From: Flavobacterium branchiicola
Lineage (GTDB): Bacteria > Bacteroidota > Bacteroidia > Flavobacteriales > Flavobacteriaceae
Assembly (NCBI RefSeq): GCF_018383905.1
Contig: NZ_JAGYWA010000001.1
Location: forward strand, 186,001 to 250,000
Length of the DNA stretch: 64,000 nt
Direction of reading: 5' to 3'
The notes beneath the pieces are model-generated. The model was not told where the DNA came from, did no database searches, and saw nothing but the letters and a program-made list of their open reading frames with translations. Position 1 is the stretch's first letter. Each line of letters begins with the position of its first letter. Shown here piece by piece: positions 9,459 to 17,688 of the stretch. The position numbers were made by a program, and so were the translations under genes.

Positions 9459-10166
9459 ATGAAACATCAAATAATTTTATTGCTTTTGCTATTTTTTACT
9501 TTGTCAAGTTGTAGTCAGAATATGGTTCCTCCAAATTTTGTGGAAACACAACAACCTAAATCAAATAGTTCCGAAAAGCGCGAGCTCAATTATTCGAAAG
9601 ATGGGTTTGACGTGCAAATTTTGAATAATAAATTAAAAGTCAATAAAGCCGAATCAAATAGTAAAAGCATACTCAAAATTTCGAATGGAACACTTATAGG
9701 AAGCAATCATGGAGAATGGGGAGGCAAACTAATATTTATTCCTGATGATAAAAATCAAAGTGAAATAGCTATCAAAGAAGGAAACCTGAAATTTGTTTTT
9801 CTATTTCAAAATAATATTTACTTCATTGAAGGTTTAGCGCATGGAAGCTTTAATTATGGAGATTTATATCAACTAAACTATTCGGAAAATAAATTCACTT
9901 ATAAAAAAATTATACATTTTGAAGATTCGCCAGAAGCGTTTAGCATTTACAAAAACAACATTTATATTGTTGGTTATCAAAACTTCTACAGAATTGATAA
10001 CTTTAAAAAAGAAGTGATATTCAAAGATGCTTTTTGGAGTGGACTGTATCCAACTTCAATTGCAATAATAGATGAGAAAAATGTTTATTTAGGAATTAGA
10101 AGTGGAATAGTAAAACTTAATTTACCACAAAGACAAATTGTTTTTTATAAGTACAAAAAATACTAG
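9459..10166 (+). CDS. Lipoprotein, unknown function, propeller-like
   Basis: 235 residues with a lipoprotein signal (MKHQIILLLLLFFTLSSC, lipobox Cys 18). The mature part has regularly spaced beta-strand motifs (KFVFLFQNNIYFIEG, AFSIYKNNIYIVGYQNFYRID, IAIIDEKNVYLGIRSGIVKL) reminiscent of WD40/YVTN-like blades, but no catalytic residues stand out. I do not recognise a named family. It is flanked by a 219-bp and a 198-bp gap and appears to be a single-gene unit. The 198 bp after it contain no convincing gene. Confidence 0.65.
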   Translation: MKHQIILLLLLFFTLSSCSQNMVPPNFVETQQPKSNSSEKRELNYSKDGFDVQILNNKLKVNKAESNSKSILKISNGTLIGSNHGEWGGKLIFIPDDKNQSEIAIKEGNLKFVFLFQNNIYFIEGLAHGSFNYGDLYQLNYSENKFTYKKIIHFEDSPEAFSIYKNNIYIVGYQNFYRIDNFKKEVIFKDAFWSGLYPTSIAIIDEKNVYLGIRSGIVKLNLPQRQIVFYKYKKY

Positions 10167-10364
10167 GCATAACAGCTACTACAAAAGATTTGAATAATTG
10201 GCTTAATGGAAAAATGGTTTCTTATTTAGGATAATTTATAAATCCGAAGAATGGGCTTAATTTATTACTAAACCTGCTGTAGTACTGGAACGTTATATTA
10301 CATTTAAAAAAATCAATAACATTTAAGAAGTTAGCATTTTTTTGGTAGCTTAGCTAAAAAAATT

Positions 10365-10616
10365 ATGGGACGTAATACTTCTATATCACTTGGTAATCAT
10401 TTCGAAAATTTTATCGAACACAGTATAAATGATGGAAGATTCAATAACGCAAGTGAAGTTATCAGAGCAGGTTTTCGTCTTTTAGAAGATGAGGAAAATA
10501 AAATTTTAGCTTTAAGAAAAGCAATCAATGATGGAATCGAAAGTGGACGTGCGGTAGATTTTGATGCTAAAAAACATCTTGATATTTTAAAAGCAAGAAA
10601 AAAAACAAATGGCTAA
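10365..10616 (+). CDS. ParD-family type II antitoxin
   Basis: 83 residues. The N-terminal ribbon-helix-helix (NTSISLGNHFENFIEHSINDGRFNNASEVIRAGFRLLEDEE) is typical of ParD antitoxins, and the C-terminal half (ALRKAINDGIESGRAVDFD) matches the toxin-binding tail. ParD represses its own operon and neutralises ParE. The normal partner gene overlaps its 3' end by 8 bp but is reduced to a short fragment (10609-10716), so this is an antitoxin without an intact toxin. The upstream segment holds a TTAGC/GCTAA-rich stretch (about 10329-10360) that could be its operator. Confidence 0.88.
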   Translation: MGRNTSISLGNHFENFIEHSINDGRFNNASEVIRAGFRLLEDEENKILALRKAINDGIESGRAVDFDAKKHLDILKARKKTNG

Positions 10617-10716
10617 ATCAGGCGAACATATTATCTTCTACTCTATTATTTCAAATGACGAAATAGAAATAATAAGAATCCTTCATGGAATGATGGATTT
10701 AAAAAGCAAACTATAG
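10609..10716 (+). pseudogene. ParE toxin remnant (C-terminal end only)
   Basis: A 35-codon frame starting at the ATG that overlaps the end of parD by 8 bp, the usual toxin start. After the MAK-like start it jumps directly to SGEHIIFYSI...EIEIIRILHGMMDLKSKL, the last strands and helix of ParE/RelE-fold toxins. Intact ParE proteins are about 95-100 residues, so roughly 60 internal codons are missing while the first codons, the frame and the stop remain. That fits an internal in-frame deletion. It is most likely inactive. A terminator follows at 10725. Confidence 0.75.
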
Positions 10717-10724
10717 AAAACATA

Positions 10725-10762
10725 AAAAAAGCCTCAGAACATAAATTCTCAGGCTTTTTTAT
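10725..10762 (+). terminator. Terminator after parD/parE remnant
   Basis: Stem AAGCCTCAGAA / TTCTCAGGCTT with one mismatch and a 6-nt loop, followed by six T. It ends the toxin-antitoxin unit and may also stop the convergent XRE gene. Confidence 0.7.
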
Positions 10763-10815
10763 TTTATAGTAATCACGAAGGCTACAGCATTCGAAGCAAT
10801 AATTTTTCGAATTAT

Positions 10816-11223
10816 TTATTTGATTAGTTTTTCAAGCCTTTGCATCATCTCCTCTTTTTCTTTTAACATCCTTTCATACAAAGCGATCTTTTCTTCATGA
10901 AGTTTTTTTAATTCTTCCAATGGATTGATGTTAAATACGGGCTTAGCATTTCCTATAAAAGCATCTTTTTCAATATTAAACGTATTCGAAATAATATTCA
11001 CCGCCTGTTCTTCATCAAAATTCTGAAAAGCTTCAACAGGAATCTTTAATATTGCTGAGATTTGTTTAAGCAAATTTTCTTCAATCACTTCTTTTTGTTC
11101 CAGCATAGAAATTTTCTTCTGGTTCCATTCTTCTCCCAAATCATAAGCTAATCCTTCTTGCTTTATGTTAAGCATTTCTCTGAAACGTTTTACGTTTCTT
11201 CCCTGATGAATTTTCTGTTCCAT
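10816..11223 (-). CDS. XRE-family helix-turn-helix regulator with C-terminal coiled coil
   Basis: 135 residues. The HTH occupies about residues 7-62 (NVKRFREMLNIKQEGLAYDLGEEWNQKKISMLEQ), followed by a linker and a charged coiled coil at ~98-135 (LEELKKLHEEKIALYERMLKEKEEMMQRLEKLI) that probably drives oligomerisation. This short two-part layout is common in Bacteroidota. It is convergent with the toxin-antitoxin remnant and divergent from the RlpA-like gene 168 bp away. Targets are unknown. Confidence 0.8.
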   Translation of the reverse strand: MEQKIHQGRNVKRFREMLNIKQEGLAYDLGEEWNQKKISMLEQKEVIEENLLKQISAILKIPVEAFQNFDEEQAVNIISNTFNIEKDAFIGNAKPVFNINPLEELKKLHEEKIALYERMLKEKEEMMQRLEKLIK

Positions 11224-11391
11224 AATGATTATTATTTTTCTACAAGCTCAAAGATAAAGCTATTCCGATTAAAAAATCTGATTTTTAAAGATAAAAAATA
11301 TCATGTAAATATGGCTTTTTCTGATATGAATACAACTTTCCAGAGGCATTCAACCTATTTAAATTTCTTCTCTTTGCGCAAATTTTAAGAA

Positions 11392-11796
11392 ATGAAAAAA
11401 CTACTTCTATATATTGTTTTCCTTTTTTCTCTTTCTGCTGCTGCACAAGAATGCCAGGATTCAATAAAGGAAAACATACAAATCAAAAACCTGAAACTGT
11501 ATAAAGAAAAGGCTCACGCCTCTTACTATCATGATAAATTTAATGGAAGAAAAACAGCAAGCGGAGTACGATTTGATAATAGTAAACTAACTGCTGCTCA
11601 CAAAAAACTTCCATTTGGCACAAAACTTAAAATCACAAACGAAGAAAACAAAAAATCAGTAATTGTAATAATTAATGATAGAGGACCATTTGTAAATGGA
11701 AGAGAAATTGACCTGAGTAAAAAGGCATTTATGGATATTGCATCTAACAAAAAAGGTGGCGTTGTTTTTGTAAAAATAGAAATCATCGAAAATTAA
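11392..11796 (+). CDS. RlpA-like double-psi beta-barrel protein
   Basis: 134 residues with a signal peptide (MKKLLLYIVFLFSLSAAAQ). The mature part shows the RlpA signature: ASYYHDKFNGRKTASGVRFD, LTAAHKKLPFGTKLKITN, VIINDRGPFVNGREIDLSKKAF. The conserved Asp of the NDRGPF motif is present. RlpA proteins are septal lytic transglycosylases or their non-catalytic relatives; the C-terminal SPOR domain is absent here, so peptidoglycan targeting must be by other means. It starts 168 bp from the divergent XRE gene. Confidence 0.85.
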   Translation: MKKLLLYIVFLFSLSAAAQECQDSIKENIQIKNLKLYKEKAHASYYHDKFNGRKTASGVRFDNSKLTAAHKKLPFGTKLKITNEENKKSVIVIINDRGPFVNGREIDLSKKAFMDIASNKKGGVVFVKIEIIEN

Positions 11797-11857
11797 ACAA
11801 GTCTTTTTTTATATACAGTTCTATACTTTACGCTCATTTAAATACTATAAAAATAAA

Positions 11858-12730
11858 CTAACGATTATCGAAAGCTATATTCTCTAAGGCGATTGGGTTG
11901 CTTATTGCGTTGACAACTTCTTGTTTTCTTAGATTATCAAAATATCCGGTTCCTGTGATCAATAAAAGTTTCTTGGGAATAATTGGTTTTTCGTTAAAAA
12001 TAGTAGCATAAAGTAAAACAGCCTGCAAAAAGCCACCATCGTTTATAAGGTGAAGAGTATGTTTTCCGTAGCGTAAATTATCCTTACCTGCTACTAAATA
12101 TTCATAACCATCTTTGCCATCATAAGCATCTTTAACAGCATCTCCAACTCGTAATAAACCAGCGTTTTTTATAAATCCCATAACAGCAATGGCATTTTTG
12201 CGCAATTGATTATGGTATTTCATAAAATCAGAATCTGTATAAGATGCCGGTGATATTCCCTGATAAATGTAAACCGCAACATCCGGACTATTTTTATGTA
12301 TTTTCTCTACGATCATTTTTACATTCGCTTTAAAATTTTCAGTTTCATTTAAAACCACGGTAGTTGACTCCTGAATAATTACATAATCATAATAATTACC
12401 ATCTTTATCCCTGTTGGAAAAAATTTGATTCGCTTCTGTTTTGTTTGTTTCATAAACTTTTTGCAATGAAACACCCACAGTTATTAATTGATCAACATTG
12501 ACTGACAGATTGTTTGCGTTGCAAAACTCTTTAAACAATATTGGAGCACTTACAAAATATTCTGTCTGGCTATTTCCAATAAATAATATACGAGGAGGTC
12601 CGGAGCTTTTTGGAGGTTTAGGATGTGCAATACTTTTTGTTACTGCTATATTATTTTCAGTAGAAGCATATTTATTACAAGAGGAAAGTAAAATTGCTAC
12701 AGTACTAAAAATTAAAAGGTATTTTTTCAT
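11858..12730 (-). CDS. SGNH/GDSL-type hydrolase lipoprotein
   Basis: 290 residues with a lipoprotein signal (IFSTVAILLSSC, lipobox Cys ~18). RILFIGNSQTEY contains the likely block I serine (GNSxT), and the Asn/Gly blocks plausibly follow (VIIQESTTVV region). Such enzymes are esterases or acetylhydrolases of envelope or plant polysaccharides. The distal Asp-x-x-His block is not clear, so the activity is tentative. It is the last ordinary gene before the defence-like island at 12.9-17.6 kb, with 168 bp between it and the island. Confidence 0.65.
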   Translation of the reverse strand: MKKYLLIFSTVAILLSSCNKYASTENNIAVTKSIAHPKPPKSSGPPRILFIGNSQTEYFVSAPILFKEFCNANNLSVNVDQLITVGVSLQKVYETNKTEANQIFSNRDKDGNYYDYVIIQESTTVVLNETENFKANVKMIVEKIHKNSPDVAVYIYQGISPASYTDSDFMKYHNQLRKNAIAVMGFIKNAGLLRVGDAVKDAYDGKDGYEYLVAGKDNLRYGKHTLHLINDGGFLQAVLLYATIFNEKPIIPKKLLLITGTGYFDNLRKQEVVNAISNPIALENIAFDNR

Positions 12731-12857
12731 TACTATTTATTTAAAAGAACTTCGAAATATTTTGTTCGAAAGTGCTTGCAAATATCTTCTAACTGATTTT
12801 TTCTAAAAAACCATAAAAGTTTTAAGATTAGCATTTTAAGACATTTTTGTATAGAAC

Positions 12858-12887
12858 AAATTAATACACGCGCGCACATATTAATTT
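12858..12887. repeat. Palindrome with GCGCGC core at the island edge
   Basis: AAATTAATA and TATTAATTT arms of 9 bp flank a short segment centred on GCGCGC, a word that is rare in this A/T-rich DNA. It lies 12 bp beyond the KAP gene stop, so it may be a terminator-like structure or a boundary mark of the island. Confidence 0.45.
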
Positions 12888-12898
12888 GACCTGAGACG

Positions 12899-15064
12899 TT
12901 AATCTTCCATAATATCTAAAGTCTTTATATTATAATATCTTTTTTCCTGAAAACCATCTTTATAAGCCTTCAAAAATAAATTAACTACTATATTTTCATC
13001 TTCCGTCAAACTACTTTTGTTAATTTTAGCTAATCTAGATTTGATTTTTTTAGGATTCATTCCAGGGAAAAATTGATATGTAGCTAACTGATAACCAATT
13101 TGATCATTTACTGTCATATAACTCCTTTTTATTGACATCCACAAAAGTTTTATTAAATCTTCATCCCTAGTAATTAATAAAGAGAAACTCTCAGTATAAA
13201 TTTTACTATGATTTTGTTTGACAAAATTTAAAATATAAGAAAGTTCATCTTCACTTAAAAAATCATTATCTAAAACCTGCTTTTGAAAAAGCGATCGGCT
13301 ACTCAAATTTTGAACTCTTTTTATTTCTTTTTCAAACTTTTTTTCTCCCCTTTCTTCAAGAGATTCGAAGCCATTATCAAATAATATATTCAACAAACCA
13401 CTACCAGACAACCCTTTATCTTCTAGTTTATCCTTAGTATATAAAAGAAGATCTGATATATAAAAAGAAGAAAAAGAAAAGTCGTCTTTAAAAGTTTTAA
13501 AATAGTTAAATATCAATTCTCTTCGAGTTTTCAAATCAGGGATTCTTTTGAACATTTGCACAACAAACCTTAAAATTGTCAAATAATCTGAATCACGTCC
13601 CCATAAAGATTCTTTAGTAAATTTTACTGAGTTAGAAAATTGTAGATATAGACTAATTATTTTTTTAATTGTATCTAAATCTGAATTCTTACTTTTAATT
13701 TCTACCCAATTTAAAAATCCAAACAACTTTTTCTCTACTAAAACCTTTTCCAAAGTTGATAAGCTTGATTTTAAATCATCACCATTTATAAAATTTTCAA
13801 AAACTACTTCTTGTATGTCAAATGAGCTAAGTTGAAGATTAAAGTATCTATCAAAATAATTAGTGTTACACACTCTCTTTCCCCTTATTAAATCATGCGA
13901 ATTAATTGAATTGAAAGAATCTGAATTACCATGTACAAAGAGATTATTTAAAATTAGTTTTGTGAGATCATCATAAGGCAACTGAGTTATAAAATTAGAA
14001 ACTGATCCTTTATTCTTAGGAACATTCAATCTAACTGTTCCTTCCTCTTGATAAACAAAAATCTCTTTATTTTGAATAACAAATTCGTAAGCATTATAAT
14101 TAAAAATTCTTAAAGATTCCACTAATAAGAAATCAATTACATTTAAATCAATATAAATTGCTGGAAGTCTCAGTTTTAAACTATTATTAAATCTATAAAT
14201 ATCTCTTAATGAAGTAAAAAAACCAATAAAGGGAGAAAACTTTATAGTATCGGAAAATTCATTTATTTTTTCTTTTAATTCAGTTTCAGAAAATAAAGAA
14301 GATAAACTATCCATAAATATTCTTGAAAGATTTTGTTTAGAAATTGAAGGAAGTGTGTAATCGACTTGTACAATTTTCTCAATATATTTTTTGCCATTTT
14401 CACCAAATTGTCGCTTTAATGCATCTGCAACAATCCCTTGATCATAAGCAAGAATAAATACTGTATTAGCAAAATTACCATTCAATTTCACTAATTGAAA
14501 AATATCCGTTATTTCTGAAGGGGTTAATCGATCAATGTCATCAATAGTAATATATAGCTTAATATTGGCTTTTATTAATATCTGATCAATATCTTCTTTT
14601 AATTTCGAGACGTCTTTTTCCTTACCTAGTCCTTCTAAAAATGTTTTAGCATCTGCCACCATCTCACCAGCACCTGAATGAACATATTTAAGCCAATTTA
14701 AATGAACTAAGAAGTCAGCTATCTTGTTAGATATTCCTTTTAATTTTTCTTTATTATTTTCAAGCTTTAAAATTAATTCTTTCAAAAAGATACCCTGAAG
14801 TTCTTTTTGCCCAGAAAACATCCAAGGGTTAAACTTAAGAACTATGATTTCTGCACTATTTTCTTCAGATAATCGCTCTATTTCGCTTATAATAAAATTA
14901 ATTAAAGTTGACTTACCTGATCCCCAATTTCCATTAATTCCTAGAACAATACTCTCGTTATTATCTTTAAATGATTTTACCAACCCCGAAGCAATTTCGG
15001 TTGCAAATGAAAATCTTCCTAACTTATCGTCTTCACTGTTTATTAAAGGCAAGTCTGAATTCAT
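12899..15064 (-). CDS. KAP-family P-loop NTPase
   Basis: 721 residues from the ATG at 15064. The frame stays open to 15187, but the extra 41 residues look non-coding, and MNSDLPLINSEDDKLGRFSFA is the usual KAP N-terminus. Walker A is GNWGSGKST (residues 45-53 in this numbering), the FNPW motif follows near 79, and Walker B is ITIDDIDRL (about 172-180). No transmembrane pair is inserted in the NTPase domain, unlike many KAP proteins. The ~400-residue C-terminal part is helical and unrecognised. KAP NTPases occur in several anti-phage systems (Qat, RdrA relatives). It is co-directional with the AriA/AriB-like pair upstream, so it may belong to the same module. Confidence 0.82.
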   Translation of the reverse strand: MNSDLPLINSEDDKLGRFSFATEIASGLVKSFKDNNESIVLGINGNWGSGKSTLINFIISEIERLSEENSAEIIVLKFNPWMFSGQKELQGIFLKELILKLENNKEKLKGISNKIADFLVHLNWLKYVHSGAGEMVADAKTFLEGLGKEKDVSKLKEDIDQILIKANIKLYITIDDIDRLTPSEITDIFQLVKLNGNFANTVFILAYDQGIVADALKRQFGENGKKYIEKIVQVDYTLPSISKQNLSRIFMDSLSSLFSETELKEKINEFSDTIKFSPFIGFFTSLRDIYRFNNSLKLRLPAIYIDLNVIDFLLVESLRIFNYNAYEFVIQNKEIFVYQEEGTVRLNVPKNKGSVSNFITQLPYDDLTKLILNNLFVHGNSDSFNSINSHDLIRGKRVCNTNYFDRYFNLQLSSFDIQEVVFENFINGDDLKSSLSTLEKVLVEKKLFGFLNWVEIKSKNSDLDTIKKIISLYLQFSNSVKFTKESLWGRDSDYLTILRFVVQMFKRIPDLKTRRELIFNYFKTFKDDFSFSSFYISDLLLYTKDKLEDKGLSGSGLLNILFDNGFESLEERGEKKFEKEIKRVQNLSSRSLFQKQVLDNDFLSEDELSYILNFVKQNHSKIYTESFSLLITRDEDLIKLLWMSIKRSYMTVNDQIGYQLATYQFFPGMNPKKIKSRLAKINKSSLTEDENIVVNLFLKAYKDGFQEKRYYNIKTLDIMED

Positions 15065-15218
15065 ACTATAATGCTTTTCGGTTTTAATATTATAACGAGA
15101 GATTCTATTCCAAAAATTGAGTTTTTGAAAATTAATAATATTTGTAATTTCCAAAGATTGATTTTTAGACGCTACAAATCCAAACATTAAAAAAATAGTC
15201 TATATCTCTAAAATTATT

Positions 15219-15341
15219 CTATGTTTCTTCAATTGTTTCATCTTTCATTAAAATTGTTCTCCCAGTACCTCCTTGACCAACCTCTTTAATAAATTTATAT
15301 TCTTTATTCTTCTCAAATATTACAACATCATTATATTTCAT
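15219..15341 (-). pseudogene. Short ORF resembling the N-terminal end of a protein kinase
   Basis: A 40-codon frame, ATG at 15341 and TAG at 15219, starting 24 bp after the DUF4435 gene. It encodes YKFIKEVGQGGTGRTILMKD, matching the glycine-rich ATP loop (GxGGTGxT) at the start of Ser/Thr kinase domains. It stops before the VAIK-type lysine and the catalytic loop. I see no continuation in any frame of the ~150 bp before the KAP gene. It is most simply the 5' stub of a deleted kinase gene; a functional micro-protein is less likely. The identification rests on one motif. Confidence 0.5.
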
Positions 15342-15365
15342 TGGTTCAAATCCTAATTAAACAAT

Positions 15366-16253
15366 TTAATCTAAAAGTTGTTTTTGCTGAAACATATTTG
15401 AATAATAGTCATAGATATGCCCAGCTTCAAAATACGATTCAAAAAATTTATTTATGCCCATTCTGTAAATTATATCTTTATGCATAGTCGGAAGTAAATG
15501 ACGCTTCCTTATATAATGAATTATCACCTGACAACAATAATCTGCTAATAAATGTCCATAGCAAAACTTATGTGGATCTATTAAATATCTTCTTCCAAAA
15601 CTATTTACTGTACTTCTTTTCAACCCTTTTAATTCAAGTCTTTCATTTACATCATTTGTTCTTACATATGGAAGATCAACGGGAGCACATTCTACACAAA
15701 AAAAGATACCCGTCTTGCGAGGAAGAAAAGAAGCCCCTTTTTTAAATAGATATCCGTCAGCATTAACAGCAACTTTTATTTTTGCTAAAAAATTATTTAG
15801 ATTTTTTTCTATATCATCGTTTGTAATTTTCACGGCTGTAAGACCTTCAATTACAGATTTTACTACATTATGATTCCAAACATCATTTTCCCAGCTGTAC
15901 CCATATGTATAATATACTTGAGGGTGATTTATTCGCCTATTAAATATCTCATCAAATTCATTATCCATTGCAAGAAGGATCGTAGTTAATCTACCATCGA
16001 CAATATCCACCAACATATCCTTGATCACTACTTTTGAACCAATTGATTTGAATTTTATTCTTTTATCATTAGCGAATGTATCAAAAATGTTTTTCCAAAA
16101 AATAATATCTTCCGTTTCTTCATTATAACTTCCAGCCAAAGCTTCTGCCTTTGTAAAACTCTTTTTTCCACCTTCCAAAAACATAATGAAATCAACATCG
16201 TGAAATAAGTGTTGATTATTTAATCCGGTTCTTGTTCTTGTAAAACTACTCAT
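15366..16253 (-). CDS. DUF4435 (TOPRIM-like) protein, AriB-like effector of a PARIS-type system
   Basis: 295 residues. The N-terminal DFIMFLEGGKKS puts an acidic residue (E27) where TOPRIM/DUF4435 proteins have their catalytic Glu. Later LLAMDNEFD (D97, E99, D101) and YSWENDVWN (around 119-127) match further DUF4435 landmarks. In PARIS, AriB is a DUF4435 nuclease released from the AriA ATPase when a phage anti-restriction protein is sensed. Length and gene order agree with AriB. The start overlaps the ATPase stop by 4 bp (ATGA), indicating translational coupling. The motif set is divergent from textbook TOPRIM (DNE rather than DxD), so activity is inferred. Confidence 0.75.
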   Translation of the reverse strand: MSSFTRTRTGLNNQHLFHDVDFIMFLEGGKKSFTKAEALAGSYNEETEDIIFWKNIFDTFANDKRIKFKSIGSKVVIKDMLVDIVDGRLTTILLAMDNEFDEIFNRRINHPQVYYTYGYSWENDVWNHNVVKSVIEGLTAVKITNDDIEKNLNNFLAKIKVAVNADGYLFKKGASFLPRKTGIFFCVECAPVDLPYVRTNDVNERLELKGLKRSTVNSFGRRYLIDPHKFCYGHLLADYCCQVIIHYIRKRHLLPTMHKDIIYRMGINKFFESYFEAGHIYDYYSNMFQQKQLLD

Positions 16254-17560
16254 ATAATGGCTTCCTCAACTTTAATTATAAAATCAGAGAAACGACCAAC
16301 AATATCAGGAGAATGTGTTGCAAAAATAATTTGAGAGTTTGGATTAACATTCTTTAAATTTTTGACTAACTTTTCTTGCCAATCCACATGAAGAGAAAGT
16401 TCGGGTTCATCGGCTATATAAATATTACTGCAATTTTCTTGAAGTAAACTTTGTCCTAAAATAATTAATAATTGTTTTTCACCAGAAGAAAGATTGGATA
16501 ATTGAAAAACCTTACCGCTATCGGTCTCAACAAGTAACTCATTTCTTTCATTTATAAATACCTTTTTTCTTTGGAAAAGATTATTTATTTCATCAATAAA
16601 AATAAATTTAGGTTTATTAATATTTATTTTCATCTCATTAAGTAGCTTCCATTCTTGCACAATTGAATGTATTCTTTGGGTACTAACAAGTGAAGCTAAA
16701 TGATTCAAAGTAACCGTTTCTTTTTGAGTAATGGCTTTTTTTGAGTCCTCAAAGTAATTAAAATGAGTGTCTAACTTATTGGTAAATTCATCTTCTTGAA
16801 GTTTAAACAATAAAAAGATCTGTTTTAATGCTTCTTTTTCATGTTCTGGCTCAAGTTCAGTTGATATAGAAAAAATATCACTTTTAGATTCTCCCTCAAT
16901 TAATGATAAGAAAATATTCTTTTGAAATTTTTCTGTTTCCAGAGAATACCTTTTATCTAGAATACCAAAATATTTAACTAATTCTGTTGATAACTCCTTA
17001 ACCTTTAAATCTATTGTAGATTCAAAACCTTTTTCTTCGTTATTTCTATTTAGATTATTTGTTCGGTGAATTGATAACCAAGTAAGGTTTACAAAACCTT
17101 TAAGAGCTATATTAATATCCCTCTCAGCTTTAACACTTCGTTGTGTTTTAAATACGCGGTAATCGTTAAGATAATTATGACTATATCTAAAAAGATTCTC
17201 CTCTTCGATATCATTAAGTTTGAATGTCTTAATTTTAGTTTTTGCGTCTGCTTTAATTTTAAATAAAATATTACTGTATGGCGAAGCAATATTATCAGTT
17301 TTTTCAACCTCTATATATGACGATGAAATAATTTTACCATCACTATCCTCTAAATCAAAAAAATTAATTTTTATTTTATTAAATTCAATTTTATCTAAAG
17401 TAGCGAAATCAGCGTTTAAAGATGCCGCAATTAGATTAATTATTGTTGTCTTTCCAGAACCGTTGACACCGATCAAGAAGTTTATTTCTTCATCAAATTT
17501 TAAGTCGACAGTTTTATCCCCCCAAAAACCATCAATTTTTACCTTTCTAATTTTTCTCAT
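16250..17560 (-). CDS. AAA (ABC-type) ATPase, AriA-like sensor of a PARIS-type system
   Basis: 436 residues with a split SMC/ABC-like ATPase: Walker A GVNGSGKT (31-38), a helical middle region, signature LSSGEKQ (357-363), Walker B YIADEP (about 381-386) and switch His in FATHSPD (414-420). This is an AAA_15/AAA_21 architecture found in OLD-like, retron-linked and AriA ATPases. Pairing with a DUF4435 gene by a 4-bp overlap points to PARIS; AriA forms an assembly that holds AriB until triggered. It is the first gene of the minus-strand island. About 200 bp separate it from tRNA-Arg, and no clear TAnnTTTG promoter is visible there. Confidence 0.8.
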   Translation of the reverse strand: MRKIRKVKIDGFWGDKTVDLKFDEEINFLIGVNGSGKTTIINLIAASLNADFATLDKIEFNKIKINFFDLEDSDGKIISSSYIEVEKTDNIASPYSNILFKIKADAKTKIKTFKLNDIEEENLFRYSHNYLNDYRVFKTQRSVKAERDINIALKGFVNLTWLSIHRTNNLNRNNEEKGFESTIDLKVKELSTELVKYFGILDKRYSLETEKFQKNIFLSLIEGESKSDIFSISTELEPEHEKEALKQIFLLFKLQEDEFTNKLDTHFNYFEDSKKAITQKETVTLNHLASLVSTQRIHSIVQEWKLLNEMKININKPKFIFIDEINNLFQRKKVFINERNELLVETDSGKVFQLSNLSSGEKQLLIILGQSLLQENCSNIYIADEPELSLHVDWQEKLVKNLKNVNPNSQIIFATHSPDIVGRFSDFIIKVEEAII

Positions 17561-17688
17561 AGCTTAATCAGCTTTACTTAATAAAATATAAATTACAATT
17601 TAGCTAATATAATTTATTTTAAGAATTTACACACTTATTTAATTACAAAATCATACTTTGGACTTATAAATATCTCGAATAAAAAAAG

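Noticed and set aside
10167..10364. Possible short gene after the 9459 lipoprotein
   Set aside because: Only short frames with early stops; a stretch reading KDLNNWLNGKMVSYLG lacks a start and homology I can name.
12731..12898. A duplicated tRNA-Arg 3' end (att site) at the left island edge
   Set aside because: I looked for GGGGTTCGAACC-type sequence there and found none, so insertion by tRNA-targeted recombination is not shown.
15065..15187. N-terminal extension of the KAP NTPase
   Set aside because: The 41 extra residues lack similarity to KAP N-termini; MNSDLPLINSEDD at 15064 is the family-like start.
17107..17307. 66-codon minus-strand ORF inside the AriA-like gene
   Set aside because: It overlaps a supported ATPase frame on the same strand in another frame and has no recognisable domain.
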